This document shows, in pieces, positions 22,971-35,480 of a stretch of DNA of 64,000 nucleotides. Source of the stretch: Ceratopteris richardii (lineage: Eukaryota > Streptophyta > Polypodiopsida > Polypodiales > Pteridaceae); assembly GCA_020310875.1 (NCBI GenBank), contig CM035427.1, forward strand, positions 86,171,598-86,235,597, read 5' to 3'. The stretch's first letter is position 1. The number at the start of each line of letters is the position of its first letter. The notes under the pieces are model-generated. The model worked only from the letters and a program-made list of their open reading frames with translations. It ran no database searches and was not told the origin of the DNA. The position numbers and the translations under genes were made by a program.

Positions 22971-25065
22971 GTGATTATTCATCACGAGGGTAAAATAGTC
23001 TCCACAATACAATGCAAATGTTGTGGACATCATTATGTAGGAAATGCAAATCGGATAAAAGAGCATCTTTTTAGTATAGGTAATGATGTGGCACGATGCT
23101 CTAATATAGACTGTGACATATGGGTACACTTTGCAAGTTATGCAAGCAAATGTAAATCTCAAGGTATCACATCAAAACCATTTAAAAGCATGAGTAGTTC
23201 ACATCACTTTCAAAGTAGTCCAAGTATAGAGCAAGAACGAGTAGATGCATCAATGAAGATAGAGGATTCTCATGATATTTCTACTCAAGTATCAGAAACT
23301 ACTTTTGAGAATAATCATGATACATGTACTCCATTTTCTCTAGCTACAAAAAGAGTGGACCTAGTGAATGTAGTAAAAATGGTGGATCCAATAACGTGTC
23401 ACCATGCTTTGTCCATACTAAATCATAGAATACAATACCTATAGCTTTTGAAGAGCAATATTGTCTTTAGCTTCACCTTGAATGGAGTGAAGCATTTTTA
23501 GCATGCGAGATTCCTTTCAATGTTAGATGCTTTCATGTCAACTACACAGAAAGAATTCACCATGCCAGATTACAATAGAATGTGAACAAAGTATCTAGAT
23601 AAAGTGAAGAAAAGTACCGAAGCTTTTTAAAGCGAATAGTTCTTGATTATGTACCCATGTATGGATGCAAAATAGCATTAGATGGATGGACAAGTTGTCA
23701 AAAAATGCCATTGATTAATGTCATGGTTATATGTCCAAAGGGAAGAATGTTTTTGGAAGCTATTACTACTTCTCTCAAAGAGAAAAGTTTATCTTTTCTT
23801 GCAAATACATATGAACATGCTATATCACATGCGGGTGGTCCGAAGATGTGAATGCGATAGTGACTAATAAAGTATCTAATTTTCAAAGTGCTGGAATCGC
23901 AATTCAAAACAAGTATGAAGGCATTACTTGGGTTCCATTCACAACTCATACAATAAATCTATTATTGAAAGATATAGGTAGATTATCTTTCATTAAACAA
24001 AGTTTATTAGATGCAAACCATGTGGTCAAATTTATCAGAGAGCATCAATTTTCATATTCACTTTTTCGTTCAAAGTCTCCCAACAAAGCACTTCATATAT
24101 TTTGTGTTACATGATTTTTAGATGCTTATATTGTGCTCAATGGATTATTAGAATTCAAGCCACCTCTTCTAGAAATGATTGTTGATCAAAGATGGGAAGC
24201 ATGGCTATAGAAGTATCCTTCTTATTGAGTTGCAGCTTCAATGTGTATGTGTCTAATACACTCACAAAATGTTTCACATAATCTTGAGAAAATTATCGGT
24301 ATCACTAAACCTTTTATGGAACTTTTACGAATTATTGATAATGATAATTTTGTGATGGGAAACTTTTATTGGGTTATGTCAAAAGAAATTCAAAAAGTGA
24401 AAGACAACAATTTTCATTAGAAGAAAAAACATAGACTGTATTCTTAGTAGAGAAAAGATGGATGCAAATGCATACTCATTTACATGGAACAACGTTTGTC
24501 TTGGCTCCATCATTTCAACTCAATGGTCAAGCATCAAACAAAGAAGTCATGGAAAATTTCAAAAGCACATGTCATTTATTACTTCCAACTACAGATGGTC
24601 GAGATGCATTCACTAGAGAGTAGCTTATGTATGGCACATTGAAGCGATTCAAAAGCTTCCACCTCCTATATGGTGGAAAGATTACAAAGGTGAAGCAATG
24701 GAGTTTCAACATATAGCTATGAGAGTGCTTTCTTTAATAGATTCAAGCGATAGTTGTGAATGTACTTGGAGTGCATATGATTTTCTTCATTAAAAATGAA
24801 GAAATCACTTAAGTGTATTATGTGCCAATGATTTGGATACGTGTTTTGAAATATGCATTTGGTACATGCTCCAACCAAGATAGCTTCTACAACAACACAC
24901 CAAACTTTTTGAGAATTTCAAACTCATGAAATTTTAACAAATGATTCATGCTCTAATCATGATTTAGATGTAGATCACAATGATGGTTCAAACATGGAAG
25001 AAATAGATTTTATGGTACCTATAATAGATGATGATATTCAAAATGAAGAAAATGATGTACTTTGA
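22971..25065 (+). pseudogene. hAT transposase, interrupted by stops and shifts
   Basis: From 22971 (MIIHHEGKIVSTIQCKCCGHH) a BED-type zinc finger is visible (CKCCGHHYVGNANRIKEHL, with a following Cys). The DUF659-like catalytic part follows (about 23500-24110, with IALDGWTSCQKMPLINVMV and WVPFTTHTINLLLKDIG). The C-terminal dimerisation region lies at about 24640-24830 (WWKDYKGEA, then SSDSCECTWSAYDFLH, close to the usual SS-CERNWS pattern). The frame is broken at 23442-23444, again around 23560-23640, 23851, 24112-24114 and several times beyond 24200, so no full transposase is made. The family is cut-and-paste; whole proteins are about 600-750 residues. Confidence 0.88.
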
Positions 25066-25989
25066 ATACTTTGGTTAGGCTCAATTGCAAAAATGATGTC
25101 TCTATAATATAGTGATGTCTTTGATTACAAAAATAAGCTTTTCTATTCAGTGTTTTGTTGATCAAATAATTCATTGGTAGTGAGCCGATCAAAACATGAT
25201 GATGCCTCTAATAGTCTTCCATATCTATTCTCATATGCATCGAGAAATATTTGTAAATGTTTCACTTGACTTTCTAAATCATCAATCCTCTTTTGTTGAT
25301 CATCAATTGTTCTTCATATTCCATGAATTCTTAATCCTTCATTGTAAAATTATGCTCCCTGTGATGATAAATCATGGATAAGTTTATGTTCTTTACATAG
25401 CAGGATGTAGGGCAACTTTCGAGGAAGAGGCCCTTCATTTCCTTGATTACAAAATTTTGCCTGATTTTGAGGAGGACCCAAACCCATACCTGCATTATTT
25501 GAGTGTTCATCACAATCTACATGTCCATGAAGAATATCTTGTACAAAAACTTTTTTTACTAAAATGTAGTGCTATTTGATCATTATTTGGTAATGATCTT
25601 TCAACTTGAACAAAGCATTGAAGTAGACTTTTTGCTAATCCTTTATGTTATAAGTGAGAAAGCTTTAATGGTGTTGTTTTGTTTTCCCTTCTTGCAATTC
25701 AAGAGAGAACACCACAAACAAAATGATTTGGATATATCTTTTTTACTTTTTTCATTGATAATGGTTCTGCTTCTAATCCCTCTAGCTTTAAATCTTCATG
25801 GAATAAAATAGCTAATCTTGATCATACAAATTGAGCATTCTGCTCAAAGAAAATCCTTTGAGATTCAACATCATCAAGGTCATTATTCACATCTGGCATT
25901 CTTTCCATGTCTTACTTTCAAATCTACAAAACAAAAACACTAATTTCACCTTAGAAGATTCCATATAATCTAATTCATAGAAATCAAAT

Positions 25990-26165
25990 AATTCTAATGA
26001 TACCATATTATTTAATCCACATTATTCAAATGAATCCATATCATTTAGTCCACATAATTCAAATGATACCACCAATTCATTTAATCCACATAGTTCAAAT
26101 GATAGCACTTCATTTAATCCACATAATTCAAATGAATCCATTCATTTAATCTACATAGTTCAAAT
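25990..26165. repeat. Tandem repeat, about 35 bp x 5
   Basis: Repeats of CATTTAATCCACATAATTCA followed by AATGA, with variable spacing. It lies between the transposase remnant and the minus-strand open stretches. Confidence 0.85.
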
Positions 26166-26604
26166 GAGTGAGAGATAGAGACCTTAACATACACACCTTA
26201 AGACTCAAAAATATATGAGTGAGAGATAGAGAGAGAATAGATAGGATTTCAAGTGTAATGGTAAGCTATGAGGCTCATCTACATTACTTATATATGAATG
26301 TCAAATTACAGTATGTGTATATGATACAAACTGACAATATTTGTATCTAGACAGAAATAGGAACTAGATACAAGAGATTCTATGCCTAAGAGATATGGAG
26401 TGTGTGTATAAGAATCTAGAACATAAGAACTATTTAGAACTATTGTACAACAAACCCAAATTTTGATCAACCTAAATTAGAAACGAGTAACCTAGCAAGT
26501 AAGAATGAAAATAGACTTTCTGCTCACAATAACTCAGCAACCGATGCTGATGGTACGTTGGCATAATCTCCTCCAAATAATCACTAAGATGCTGACAAAC
26601 TCTC

Positions 26605-26695
26605 TTCGCATTGTGCAAATCACAAGACTTGAACCCTCGTCAATATGATGTTGCTTTAAAGATGTCTCTCCTTGACTAAGGTGCCCACGCCCTTT
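26605..26695 (-). repeat. tRNA-like module (possible SINE head)
   Basis: On the minus strand a box A-like word (CCTTAGTCAAGGAG) is followed about 40 bases on by GAGGGTTCAAGTCTTG, a good box B. The rest of the cloverleaf is not evident. Confidence 0.35.
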
Positions 26696-27835
26696 TTTAT
26701 ACATATAAAGAGGATAATTATCCTATAACTAAAAGATGAGGATTTTTGGACCATGAGTGAACATTGTTTCCAACATCCAAGTGGATTGATAATTCCACTG
26801 TGCGTAATAGATAAAATTGTGGCTTCATTCATGGATTCGTTCTCTCGTGTCTGTATGTGAACACCATGTAATTTGAATAACTTTGCGGAAAAGATTTCGT
26901 TGATGAATCTTGGGTGTGTTATTATAACTTTATGGATCATTCCATATTGTCCTTCCCTCATGGCAGTTGCATCTTCAAAATGAATACATGAATATGGGAG
27001 AAAACTAAGAGTATTCAATGTTTTATCTCCCATATTTACATGTATATCTCTTCTATTTGGACTATTATTGGTTTCTCTCCCTATTTAGTCATGTTAGGCC
27101 TCACTTGCTTTCCTCTCTTCATGTTTTGATAATGAAAATCGACAAATTTGATTTTGTCAATAAATCTAGGCATAGTGGTGGTATCCAATGCCGATGACTC
27201 TGCTACTTTGATGATCTGTCCAAAGATACAAATGAGCTCTTTGGAAATTTTCTCATCTAGTACTTGTGTTGCTCCTAACACATTGTCAAATTTATCTTCA
27301 ATATTGACATATGTTGTTCTAGATAGTTTTTGAACAAAATCTTTGTAATTGGATATGTCCATTGCTAAAGTGATTTGATCTTCTCTCATTCCATACATGT
27401 ATGAGCACACAAAATCTTCCAAAATCTTTTGTTATTTATTTTACCTGTCATCTATGCAAGTATAAAAAATAGACTATTAGATAAAATTGAATCAAAATTG
27501 GTATTAACTTTAAACACTAATCTATTTTCATAAAAACAATAATAAAAACAAGTCTCATAAATTAAATAAAATAATAGATACTTAAATACATTTTAAGTGC
27601 ACATATATATAGATACATCAGTAAGTGTATGGATAGATAAATCAATAATATGTGTAGAGAAACAATAGAAATTTGGATAGGTGGTTAGATAAGTATATTT
27701 ATAATGAAATAGAAAGTACAATTATCATCTTGAAGTGAATCTATATAACTATTAAGAATATAAGAGTCATTCGTAATAGTTCATATACACTCACTATACT
27801 ATATTGTATGAGTCTTGTCACATGAGTGTATATAA

Positions 27836-28110
27836 CTATTGTGATAGTAAGAGGCAAAGAATCAAACAATTACAATAGTTTCTACACACCTTGTGACCTA
27901 CACTGTAATTATGATGACATGAATCTAAGTGACTATTGTAAGAGTAAGAGACAAAGATTTAGACAATCACAATAGTCCCTATACACCCCCTATATTTTTG
28001 AGAGAACAGGAATCGAGGTGGCAATTCAAACAATCTCAATAGATCTATTGCTCAGTCCTATACTATTGTGAGAGTAAGAACCGATGTAGCGAGTGAGGCA
28101 ATCACACTAG
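27836..28110 (-). repeat. hAT right subterminal array, about 4 units, inverted
   Basis: Cores at 27836-27878, 27932-27975, about 28000-28045 and 28062-28110 read CTATTGTGAGAGTAAGAAC to CAATCACAATAG, the reverse complement of the left-array core. A worn fifth unit may precede them at about 27760-27810. Confidence 0.85.
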
Positions 28111-28993
28111 TGCTTTATTTTAAATTTTATTCATCAAGGTATACAAGTACAAAATTCTTTCGCGAGTCAAACATGTGTACTATTGATGATTAAAAAATAT
28201 AAAACTAATTATATAAGTACAAATCAAACATATATAAGAGACTCATATGTGAATCATACACAATGCATGACACAATAAACATAATAAGAAAATAGACAAT
28301 AAATAAAAAATAGAGCAATACATGAACAACATGGTGAGGAAAGGGCTCTATGAATGGTATGGTAGTATTAGAGTTCTATAAACTTGTGAAGAAGCATGTG
28401 CAAAATGAGATTTTTGATCGAATGAAAAAATATATATTTTTTGCTTAGAAATGCGTTTTCAATGGAAAGCAAATCCATGTCCAATTGTTTTCCTTGTTTA
28501 TTCAGAAATCCATGAATAAAACAAACATATTTAATATTTTTCCATTATTCGATTGAATAAATGCAACCTAGTTTATAATTACTAAAAACTAACATGATTT
28601 AAAGTTTTAATGTTACAAAAGTTAAGAGAACGCTATGAAAAACAATGGTAAATCTTTATCACAAGTTACATATTGGTATTTTTTAGACATATAATACTAT
28701 CATCCATCCATATTGTTACAAGTTACATATTGGTATTGTTTAGACATATAATACTATCTATCATCCATACTTTAATGCCTATATAATAACCTCAAAGGAA
28801 AAGATGGGAGAAAAGAAAAATGTAGCGCTATTATCGCCATTAAAATATTTTATCATTGGCATTAGATAGGATTGTTATGATTTCATCATATAAAAGCTAT
28901 AGAGGAAATACACTTTGGGAATTTTCAAATAAATTAGTCCTTCGTGCATGTGGAATTAAAAAAAAATATTTTTCATACTTTGGAAGCATGTGT
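28111..28993. other. AT-rich non-coding DNA
   Basis: No gene was seen. It contains a 57-bp-period direct repeat at 28661-28757. Confidence 0.5.
28661..28757. repeat. Direct repeat, 57-bp period
   Basis: CAAGTTACATATTGGTATT followed by TTTAGACATATAATACTATC occurs at about 28662 and again at 28719. Confidence 0.85.
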
Positions 28994-28994
28994 A

Positions 28995-29056
<62 letters not shown>
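28994..29056. repeat. (AC)n(AT)n(GT)n palindromic microsatellite
   Basis: About 63 bp: AC repeats, then AT repeats, then GT repeats. The two outer arms are exact reverse complements, so the tract can fold into one hairpin. It directly abuts the 3' end of LINE-b, in the place of that LINE's tail. Confidence 0.93.
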
Positions 29057-29189
29057 AAAGGAAGCTCGATCTTAGCCTACTCTCCCAAACTTGTATTAAT
29101 TAAAAGGAAAAGAAAGGTACAAGGGAAGGGGATATGTGCCCATGGGACCCCCCAAGTCCCACCAACCAGGGGTAGATCTTACAGAGTTT

Positions 29190-32100
29190 AGATGGCATCA
29201 CAAAGAAGGTTAATCACCCTCTCATCACCCTCATGCAGGGCTGACTTGGGTTAAAGCTTGTTGTTGATAAGAATGAGCACTTGATGATGCCTCAAGGGGA
29301 GAATTTCTTACAGTTGGAGATTCTTTTGCCGAGAAGGAATAGCGATTTCTCAATCAACCACTCTTTGGGGGAGTTGCCAAAGTTATAAGAACATCTTTCC
29401 CACCAGATCGTCCATAGGATCTCCCCTCTGATGGCATTCCAGAGAGTCATCGAGCAGCCATTTGCTTCTCTCAGCAGAGCTTGTTTCCAAGCTTTTTTCC
29501 AATTGATATGGTTCTGAAGTCTAATTTTCTTTCCAACAATCTGCTAGAGCTTGTTGGAGTTGGGACAAGTAAAGAAGATGTGAACAACATCTTCAATGGA
29601 CTGACAGCAATGCTTGCACTCAGGAGACGCCCGACAAATTTTGCTAGCCTTTAGGTTGGTCCAGATTCCCCGACAAACTTTTTGATTTTTATGAGACAGT
29701 GCTAGGTAGCCATGAACTTCATGTCCCACCGCAACCACATCCATGATAGGCACTTCTTGTTGAGCTTGACTTGATAATCAATGTTTTCTTTGATGTTTGG
29801 GATTTTTGTTAGGGAATTACCATTGTGCCATCTAAAACCAAGTAGGCATAGTGAGTCGTGCCCCATGAGAAGGCAAACTTTAAAGCGGTCCTAAACAAGA
29901 ATTCTTTGTTGTAAAATATTCCATTCTTCATAGGTGATGCTGACACTAGGGTCAATATCCTCGAAGTTGATCCACTAGTTGGTGTCTTGTTTCCAGAGAT
30001 GTTTCCATGTTTTGAAGCCATAATTCCATAGCCTCTTTGGAAGTTCAAATGTTCCAAGATTCCACGTTCCGGATGCCATGGATTAGAAACCAGATAGAGT
30101 CACTTTGCCTAATATCAGCCGCCCACTTCCAATCTTCAGTGATTCTTATGAAGCTTTTGACTTTATTTCAACTCTTCCATAGGGAGCACACAAGATTCGA
30201 GCCTTTCCGGAAAACCGGGATCAAGGAAAAGAAAAGGTTCATAATGTTAAGATTCTTCCAATTTGGGAATCCCATGAAAGTCAATACATTATTAGTTTTG
30301 AAGATCAACTTGGCTCACGAAGCCTCCCCATTGCACCACGCCTTAATCATCCACTTTGCCACAAGTTTGTTAGCCATGCACCCAATGTCCAGAATACCAA
30401 GGCCCCCACTATCCCTTTGGTTAGTGCAGATGGACCATTTGATTTTAGGCACCCCTCTTGTTGTGTTCTCTCGTCCACAGGAAGTTTTTGGAAATACTTT
30501 CTAGTTTGGACAACTCTTTCTCTTTTGGTCTCCAACAAGAGAGGAAGTAAATTGTTGATGAAATGAGGTACGTGTTAATAACCATTGCACGACCCGGGAG
30601 ATTGATTTGCATAGCTTTCCAATAGTTAAGCTTGCTTTTAAGTCTGGCCAAGACCCAATTCTACCGTTGCTCCAACGAGATACCAAATCCCAAGGGAATC
30701 CAAAAAAGCCAGAAAATTTGGCCTAGGAGAATGTTTTGGCAGCCATGATGAAAGAAAAGGTCGGGTTGGATCCCGATAATAGCTCTAAAAGTAGCCTTTG
30801 AGTAGTTGATTTTGGATCCAGAGGCTTCGTAAAATGTATTCGGGCACCTCCAAAACGTGTTATGGCCGGTATTATCATTGTGGACAAACACATTCATATC
30901 GTCGGCATAAAGTATCATCTTGATCTTCCCATGGTCACGTGGCAACCGGAGGCCTTTGATATTACTAGCTTCCACCTATTGTTCCACCAGTCGACTAAGC
31001 CCTTCCGTGGCAATGGAAAAGAGAAGGGGAGCCAATGGGCACCCTTGTCTAATCGATCATTTTAGTTTGATCACCTTCAAAAGTTAGCCATTAACATTCA
31101 TTTGAGTTGACGTGTTTCCCAAAACGGTCGAGATCATCTTGGTGAATTTTTGGCTGCAACCAAGATCTTAAAGTGACTAAAAAATATAGTCCCACTCGAG
31201 TCTATTGTTAGCTTTGCAAAGTTGATCTTGAGGAAAACCACATCTTGTCTTGTCTCATCCATGAAGTCGAGAGCTTCCTAGATATCAATAATGGCTTCAA
31301 ATATTGACCTTCCTTTGATGAAACCTTTTGGTCCTTGCTTAGCTAAGCTCTCTGATGGCCAAAGATTCTATTGGCTATGACTATAGCAATGATCTTATAT
31401 CCTATTTGCAGCATCATAATCAGACACGAGTTCTCAATTCTGTTCTTTTCCCCTTTTTTCTTGATTAACTTGATGATGCCATTGTGAGATAAGTTAGGAG
31501 CATGCCAAAATTGAGTGCCTCTTTCCAGAACAAACGAAGAGAGGTGGCAATCACCAACTTGAAGGACTTAAAGAACTCATTGGTGAGCCCATCTAGACTC
31601 GGGCGTTTCCCACTATGGAGGGCATCAATGACTTCAATGATTTCTTCTTCCAAGATAGGGGCATCAACCAGGGAATGAAGGTTGTTTGGGATCCCATGAG
31701 AGGATACCCTAGAGACGGCTGCTATGCAGTCCCATCTATGAGGGGAGAAGGGGTTCGAGGTCCCCAAGAGTCTTGTAAGGTGTTCTTCAATGATTTTGAA
31801 ATTTTCTTCTTCCATATTGCAAACATCACCATTTGAGCCTTGCGATTCTCTGATTTGTTTCCTTTTAAGAATGTTGCACATCTCTTTGCTGGGTTTGTTG
31901 GCTTTGCCCGCCCACCACTCCTTAAAAAATATCTGCTAGTTTTTCCTCTCTATTTCTTCCTCGTATCTCAACACTGCCCTCATTCTTTGTAGACCCTTCT
32001 GGGATTGAGCTTTTCGTTTGTTCACTTCCTCCTCAAGTCTCCACAGTCTATGATATAGAGCTTCTCTACGTGCACGCCAAACAGACTGAATCATCTTCCT

Positions 32101-32610
32101 GGTTCTTATCATGATCTACCATGACTTTTGAACCATGCATCTTGAGCTTTTGGTTGGGGACACATAGGAGGCAAATGCCTCCTTCCACACTTCAGCAATT
32201 TCTTGATGGACAGAGGGGAGAGAGAAAGAAGTCGAGCAAGCATGAAACCAAGGATCCTTACAGGTTTTGGTGAGAGGTTGGAAAGAGATGACGATTAGGT
32301 AATGATCAAAGATGGTGAGGTCAATGCATTGCGAGAGGGATGGATGGCCCCATTGGTGAATAATGCTTTGAGCAATGTAGCTTCTATCTAGTCTAGCTTT
32401 TCTCAAGTCTTCACCTGCCTAGAGATTCAACCACAAAAAGCCATTCGAGTCTTTGAATTTGACTAGATCCAAGTGCAATTTGGTTTTGTCCCAAGATTCT
32501 TTCTCATGACTATTGATGACATGGCCCTTGTTGTTCCATCTGTCTGCAGGGTCCTGCACCATGTTGAAGTCACTGCAAGTTAGTATGTTGTGGGGGAGCG
32601 AGTCCAAGGA
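29190..32610 (-). pseudogene. LINE-b ORF2 remnant (endonuclease, RT, zf-RVT)
   Basis: Open pieces in order on the minus strand: endonuclease parts at 32607-32419 (HNILTCSDFNMVQD) and 32406-32116 (MRKARLDRSYIAQS, with FDHYLIVISF); the RT amino side at 31881-31465 (HSGKRPSLDGLTNEFFKSF); the RT centre at 30975-30661, with an intact YADDMNVF motif; its continuation at 30651-30445 (NYWKAMQINLPGRAMVIN); and the zf-RVT area at about 29753-29544. At least six frame breaks separate them. Confidence 0.88.
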
Positions 32611-33004
32611 GGCCTAGGTGTCTCGTCTCTCTAACTCCATGTTTGGGGTGTACAAAGAAATTAATGTGAATCGAAAGGGGGCACCAAAGGAAACAACAAT
32701 CCATCAATGGCTTTGATCTTCAATGGAGTTCTCAAGATTTTCAAACCAGAATTGGTTTATACCAATTACCATCCCACCAAACCCTCAGGGTTGCGATATC
32801 GAAATCTAGTCATGGGTCCGGGAGACCTATCTAAGATGTTTCTAGAGGTCTGCTCCATCAATTTTAGTCTCTTGAGGGGTCAGTTAGCCCCTCGCATTTG
32901 ACGAGATGATGATCGTTGCCATAATTTACCTTCTTTGTGGGAAGGGATATTATCCTTTCTCCTCTTAGATTCATCTTTTGTTTTTGCTGGGAGGGGTTCC
33001 CGAC

Positions 33005-33870
33005 TTAGTAATTTGTTTCTCTAGGGTAACTCAAGAGGTTGTTTTCCCTTGCGGGAGGTCTCCTGTTGGAATGAACAGGAAACCATTTCCAGAGTAGTTG
33101 ATCCAATGATGGAACTTTGGCTATCCATATCATCTTCATTACCAGCTGTAAAGCCATCTTCTCTACTTGTAGTGTAGCCCTCTTGATTGGTTTCTTTGTT
33201 GTTAGGCATATCGAGGGCTTTGTCGCTGGTGTCCACCTCAAACTGGTTCCTATCTGGCTAATCAAGCTCATTAATCTCCTTTTCAAGATGGCAATACAAG
33301 TTGTTTGGGGGGGAGTATCTGGAATACGGTTTCTCTCAGAAGTCGGCCTAGGACTTCTTTTCCTTCTTCATTTGACTTCTATCTAAGTTGGTTTCTGGGT
33401 TTCAGGAGCCCTTAACTTCCTCTTTGTTTGCTGGTCGATTCAATGTTCCATTGAAGTCTTGATTTTTTTTGGATGCTTCTTGTAATTGTTTGCTTTTTTG
33501 TCTTAGAGGGCAATCTTTAATCTTGTGGCCTTGTTGGCCACAATGAAAACACATGTTAGGTAGATTTTTGTAAATAACATCTTGTTCCCAGACATCCCCT
33601 TCGCCTAAATCCACTTTGGTCTTTGATGGAAGCGACGTGCTGAGGTCTGCCTCAACACAGATTTGAGGGTGCCACCAAGCATTGAAAGAGTGCCTCAAGC
33701 ATTCATAAATGAGACCACCAATGTCCTCCCACTCTGCCAACGGCTTGCCGATTGAAGAAACGATGTCCCACACAACGTTGTACAAAAAATACGACAGGTT
33801 AGTGACCTCGAGCTAGAGAGGGTAGTAGAGAGGCTTCAATTTGTCGGGAATAAAATCCAAAATCTCATTT
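33005..33870 (-). pseudogene. LINE-b ORF1 remnant (RNA-binding, CCHC zinc knuckle)
   Basis: From about 33870 down: the end of a DUF4283-like region (KLKPLYYPL, GKPLAEWEDIGGLI), then a zinc knuckle CFHCGQQGHKIKDC near 33515-33560, then a polar tail (QEGYTTSREDGFTAGNEDD, SSIIGST). This is the plant L1 ORF1 layout, which coats LINE RNA. The amino-terminal part is missing. Confidence 0.85.
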
Positions 33871-35480
33871 TTAGTATTGGATGAGTTCAATCATGCACAA
33901 ACATAAATTAAAATTTGTAATTCGTCATTTTCCTTACATAAAAAATTGTGACTTTATAACTTCTTCTGATTTATGTGTTATTGAAAGAAAAATTTTCCAA
34001 CTATATCTAATGACTTTATATGAAGTTGGAAGTATATTCTTTTTTATCATAAGCTATTAAATGCTAAATTAAAGTATCTCAACTTGATTGGAGTATGAAT
34101 AACGTGTAGGAGAATTTTTTTGCAATTTGGAAACCACTTATATGTAAAATCAGTGTAAGTTTAGTATGTTGCATTAAATGGTAAATGAGAAGTACACGTA
34201 CATTTTCCATTTTTCACAATGCCAAGATGATTTGTTACTACCCTTTGGAGTCACGTTACATGGTAATACATGTTTATTAGAGTATCATATAATTGTTTCA
34301 CCATAGATAAAATTCCATTTGGGAGTTATACAGTACATCCTACATGGAAGGATTTGTGACCATGCTACTTCAAAACATGGACATTTCAAAGTTTACTTAG
34401 GATAGTACATATTATTATAGTCCCGTGCTCTTATTTAATATAGTATAATATGCCATATAAATAGTTTCTGAAGATTTTGATTCCATAATGAATTCATAAC
34501 ACTACATTATAATGGAAAAACAAAAAACTTCCATCTTTTGTAGAAGAACATTGTTGAGGATTAACTTATGTGAATTTATTTTAGTTAAGTAAAAAAAAAA
34601 GATTGTTTCCATTTAACTCCTCGTAGTATATTTAGATAGTCATCTCCATGTGTTGCTTCCCCATTACTTTCCTTAAGGAAATTGAAAATTTGAAAACCAT
34701 CTCTGAACCTTAGTTAACCGCTCCAATGTAGCACTATGTTTTCAACTATCTTCTATGTTACTAAGCACTATGCATAGAAATGTTTTCCAAGAGCACTATG
34801 CATGCTCTTGGAAAGGAAATCGAAAATTTTAAAACCATCTCTTAAGCCTAGTTAACCGCTCCCATGTAGCACTATGTTTTCAACTATCTTCTATGTTACT
34901 ATGCACTATGCATAGAAATGATATCTAGTCCGTTTCCCTCAACATTGTAACATTTTATTTGACTTACATGGAATATATTGAATAGAGATATGATCTACAA
35001 ACTCATTATCAAGAATGTGGTTGGTAAAATGCATTTATACATGATACGATATGGATATATATGTGGTTGTTAGATGCATATAAACATCAAACTAGATGAA
35101 TTTTCTATCCTTGATAAGGTGCATGTGGTAACTCATCTTTACTCACAAGCAACATGAAAGTTCACAAGATCTAGGGTACTATTTAGGACAAGGTCCCGCA
35201 GTTATGGTCCACACCTAGAACAAACTCGATGTGAGTCTCTCTCTCCTGTTGCAAAGGCGAGCTCTCAATTTTGAGGGTTAACATAGCTTCCAACTTTATA
35301 TTAATCTCTCCTAATGTTTTCCTATGTAGGGCTAGATATATCATATAATTTCTTTTTACTTCACACTATGATGATATGTGATTTCTAGGAAGTAGATTAT
35401 CCTAGAAACTTCAATAATAGAGTTGATGGTTGTACTTGGAACAAGGTCTTTAACAGGCTATTTGTACAACTTGGCATCTT
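33871..35480. other. AT-rich DNA between two LINE copies
   Basis: No coding region was recognised. It includes the direct repeat and hairpin at 34676-34921. Confidence 0.5.
34676..34921. repeat. Direct repeat of about 105 bp, with a hairpin between copies
   Basis: The block with AACCATCTCT, GTTAACCGCTCC and ATGTAGCACTATGTTTTCAA occurs at about 34676-34780 and again at 34818-34921. Between them TTTCCAAGAGCA and TGCTCTTGGAAA pair over 12 bases around CTATGCA (about 34784-34815). Confidence 0.88.

Larger units (their letters stand above)
25066..27480 (-). other. hAT interior with unrecognised minus-strand open stretches
   Basis: On the minus strand three stretches look faintly gene-like: 27422-27081 (113 codons, MEDFVCSYMYGMREDQITLA), 27033-26656 (125 codons, MGDKTLNTLSFLPYSC), and a broken stretch starting MPDVNNDLDDVESQRIFFEQ near 25897. 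None matches a family I can name. They might be remnants of a captured gene or of another insertion inside the hAT element. Confidence 0.3.
21582..28110 (+). mobile_element. hAT-superfamily DNA transposon, broken, about 6.5 kb
   Basis: A transposase remnant (22971-25065) with a BED zinc finger and hAT dimerisation motif lies between two arrays of the same repeat in opposite orientation (21582-22750 and 27836-28110). Such inverted subterminal arrays are expected at the two ends of one hAT element, where transposase binds. The exact terminal inverted repeats and the 8-bp target duplication could not be identified, so the limits are approximate. Confidence 0.7.
29057..33870 (-). mobile_element. 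LINE-b: long, decayed L1-type LINE
   Basis: The 3' end (29057, AAAGGAAGCTCGATC) matches the 3' end of LINE-a, so both belong to one family. Read on the minus strand from 33870 it has part of ORF1, then endonuclease, RT and zf-RVT. At about 4.8 kb it is the least 5'-truncated copy of the family here that is not interrupted, but it carries many stops and shifts and is clearly older than LINE-a. Confidence 0.92.

Noticed and set aside
30037-30504. A 155-codon plus-strand open frame
   Set aside because: Opposite strand of the LINE-b RT region; the matching frame also occurs as a shadow in LINE-a.
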